The translations under genes and the position numbers were made by a program. Shown here piece by piece: positions 30,301 to 35,795 of a stretch of DNA of 35,795 nt. The notes under the pieces are model-generated. The model was not told the origin of the DNA. It worked only from the letters and a program-made list of their open reading frames with translations, and did no database searches. How positions within the stretch are numbered: position 1 is the first letter of the stretch; every line of letters starts with the position of its first letter. This stretch comes from Priapulus caudatus (lineage: Eukaryota > Priapulida > Priapulimorpha > Priapulimorphida > Priapulidae): NCBI RefSeq assembly GCF_000485595.1, contig NW_014577244.1:148773-184567 (forward strand), read 5' to 3'.

Positions 30301-30650
30301 CAAGTCGTGTTTAACTTTCCGAAATCCCTAGCAAACCTCGCTAGTTCTTTGCTATGTTTGCATTGCTAAGCGATAGAGGGCTTTCAAAAGCATTGCCCTT
30401 ATGTTTCGGTTCACAGTTGTTGATTTCACGGTATAACTTTCTAAAACCACATTGTACGTTTGGACGCGATATCTCCCGATTTGTCATTTTTGTGAGACCA
30501 ACGATTAGACACGGATAAAGTTTAATGATTAAGGCAAGACTTGAGCTCAAGTTTATCGAGGTAAACACAATAAATCATAGGTAGACTAAGGCTACTAAAT
30601 GTTGAATTTTGCCGGTTTCAGTCTGTCTCACTCCTTTTGATACACTCCTG
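30301..30650 (+). mobile_element. possible element F of the CAGGAG family
   Basis: ATAACAC flanks exactly (30294-30300, 30651-30657). It starts CAAGTCGTG, ends CACTCCTG, and shares its last 95 bases with 25703-25797 and TTGAGCTCAAGTT with element B. It is short with no long inverted arms. However, the first 20 bases and the flank also mirror 30147-30175, so the left end is uncertain. Confidence 0.5.
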
Positions 30651-30657
30651 ATAACAC

Positions 30658-31777
30658 TACTGGTAACATATGCATCACAGACACTAAGCCCGCGCCTAGC
30701 GCGGGTTCCAGCTAGTTATTATAAATTACTATCTTACTACTTTCTATGATACATGTTTACTTTCTATGATATCTGTTTATAATCTATTATACAACAAGTA
30801 ACTAGTATAACTATAGCTGTAATAATAAGGTTTGTTATGCTTTAGCCATTAATACTGGTTAAAATTTGCTGTCTTGTACAATTCTGGTTGACTAAGGTAA
30901 GTTACCATTGAATCATTGCACTGCAGCAAGTTTCAGAAATGTGCACATGGCATTTTGTTTGTAAACACAGCTGATCAGCCAATCAAATTGCGCTATTCAG
31001 GTCACGTGATCAGATGCAGGCTAGCCATATGGAACTTTATGGCAAACCATTGTTGATAAAATCCTCAATCATCGACCCTATGATGAAATTTTTTACCAAG
31101 AGTATCATGTTTATGTTATCTTAAGATGTTTAAAAAGACACTAGAGGTAGTATTACCCATTTTTAACATTAGTGGAATAGTTTTATCCGGCTCGATTTGG
31201 AGCCTAATTTCTTGGATTTCTCATTGCACCAAGATGTCGGTGGCCCCGACCGGTGTCTCGACAGGAGGGAATGAACTCGTTTTGAATCGTCAGATCTCGA
31301 TGAAACTTCGTAGGTTTATGGTTGAAACATAGTAAAACATCTCAGCTTACCTCAGAATATTCTCATATATAACATAAAGAAGTATACGGCTGCTGAATTT
31401 GTCCTAAAACTTAAACGAAATTGATCAACATGAAAAACCTAACTAATGTGAAAAATTCGAAATCGAGGCAATAGCTGGTGATTCCTTCTACATCATACCA
31501 AGGATTCCCGTGGAATACCCAACGCGAACCAATCACCAGACCGCTTTTCATGGGCTACCCAGTTTGCGCGACGCAACAGATCGTCAGCAGGAGAAACGGA
31601 GACAATTGCCACCGCTGAATGCGGGTTTTGTCACATACCTATTTTGTTTCACATAATATTTTCTCAATCCTGCATTTCTGGATGTATTGAATCGGATGTA
31701 GATTCCTTGAAGCAACTTCGGTTATTTATATTAAACATTGTGAGTAAAATAATGCAGTGTGGTAATTTATGTCTATT
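30658..31777. other. region upstream of the U2AF2 RS exon
   Basis: Either promoter and leader (if translation starts at 31778) or an intron (if 31784 is an acceptor). No repeat element or other gene is recognised. GC rises around 31540-31620 near a possible start region; no core promoter motif is convincing. Confidence 0.4.

Positions 31778-35795
<4,018 letters not shown>

Overview
The window is nuclear DNA from an animal, most likely a marine invertebrate. Its three genes are spliced, intron-rich orthologues of conserved animal genes, with GT-AG introns whose phases close exactly. The introns and spacers are packed with inverted-repeat elements and microsatellites. They also carry short motifs of a kind familiar from marine invertebrate genomes, such as a C-rich 'ggggttcggggcatgccccc' segment. 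I cannot name the species. I found no tRNA, rRNA, CRISPR or bacterial feature.

Layout: (1) About 116-12441, plus strand: DNAJC16, an ER J-domain/thioredoxin-like membrane protein. Eleven exons are visible and the start of the J domain lies before base 1. (2) 12442-15001: spacer between convergent genes. (3) 15002-22289, minus strand: SDF4/Cab45, a secretory-pathway protein with six EF-hands ending in HDEF. It has six coding exons and a 536-base assembly gap in its first intron. (4) About 22290-31777: a gene-poor stretch of nested foldback elements and other repeats. (5) 31778 (or acceptor 31784) to 33963, plus strand: the first part of U2AF2 (U2AF65), from the RS region to the start of RRM2; the gene continues beyond the window. 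No operon-like coupling is expected. DNAJC16 and SDF4 both belong to the secretory pathway, whereas U2AF2 is a nuclear splicing factor.

Two patterns stand out. First, several foldback elements (871-1780, 10280-10994, 11252-11936, 16208-17032) share CAAGAG/CAGAAG/CAGGAG-like ends and are flanked by 7-base target duplications of similar sequence (about RTAWNAY). A different set (22628-24539 and 23371-23907) shares AGCTC-AGTACTATA ends and is flanked by 12-base duplications, one nested in the other. Second, tandem duplications repeatedly abut 3' splice sites in DNAJC16 (exons at 3193, 4935, 6922, 8307). An intron of U2AF2, the polypyrimidine-tract-binding factor itself, holds a 68-base tandem array in which each unit has an acceptor-like and a donor-like site around a 21-base segment that would add a stop codon. 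These are the best candidates for something undescribed.
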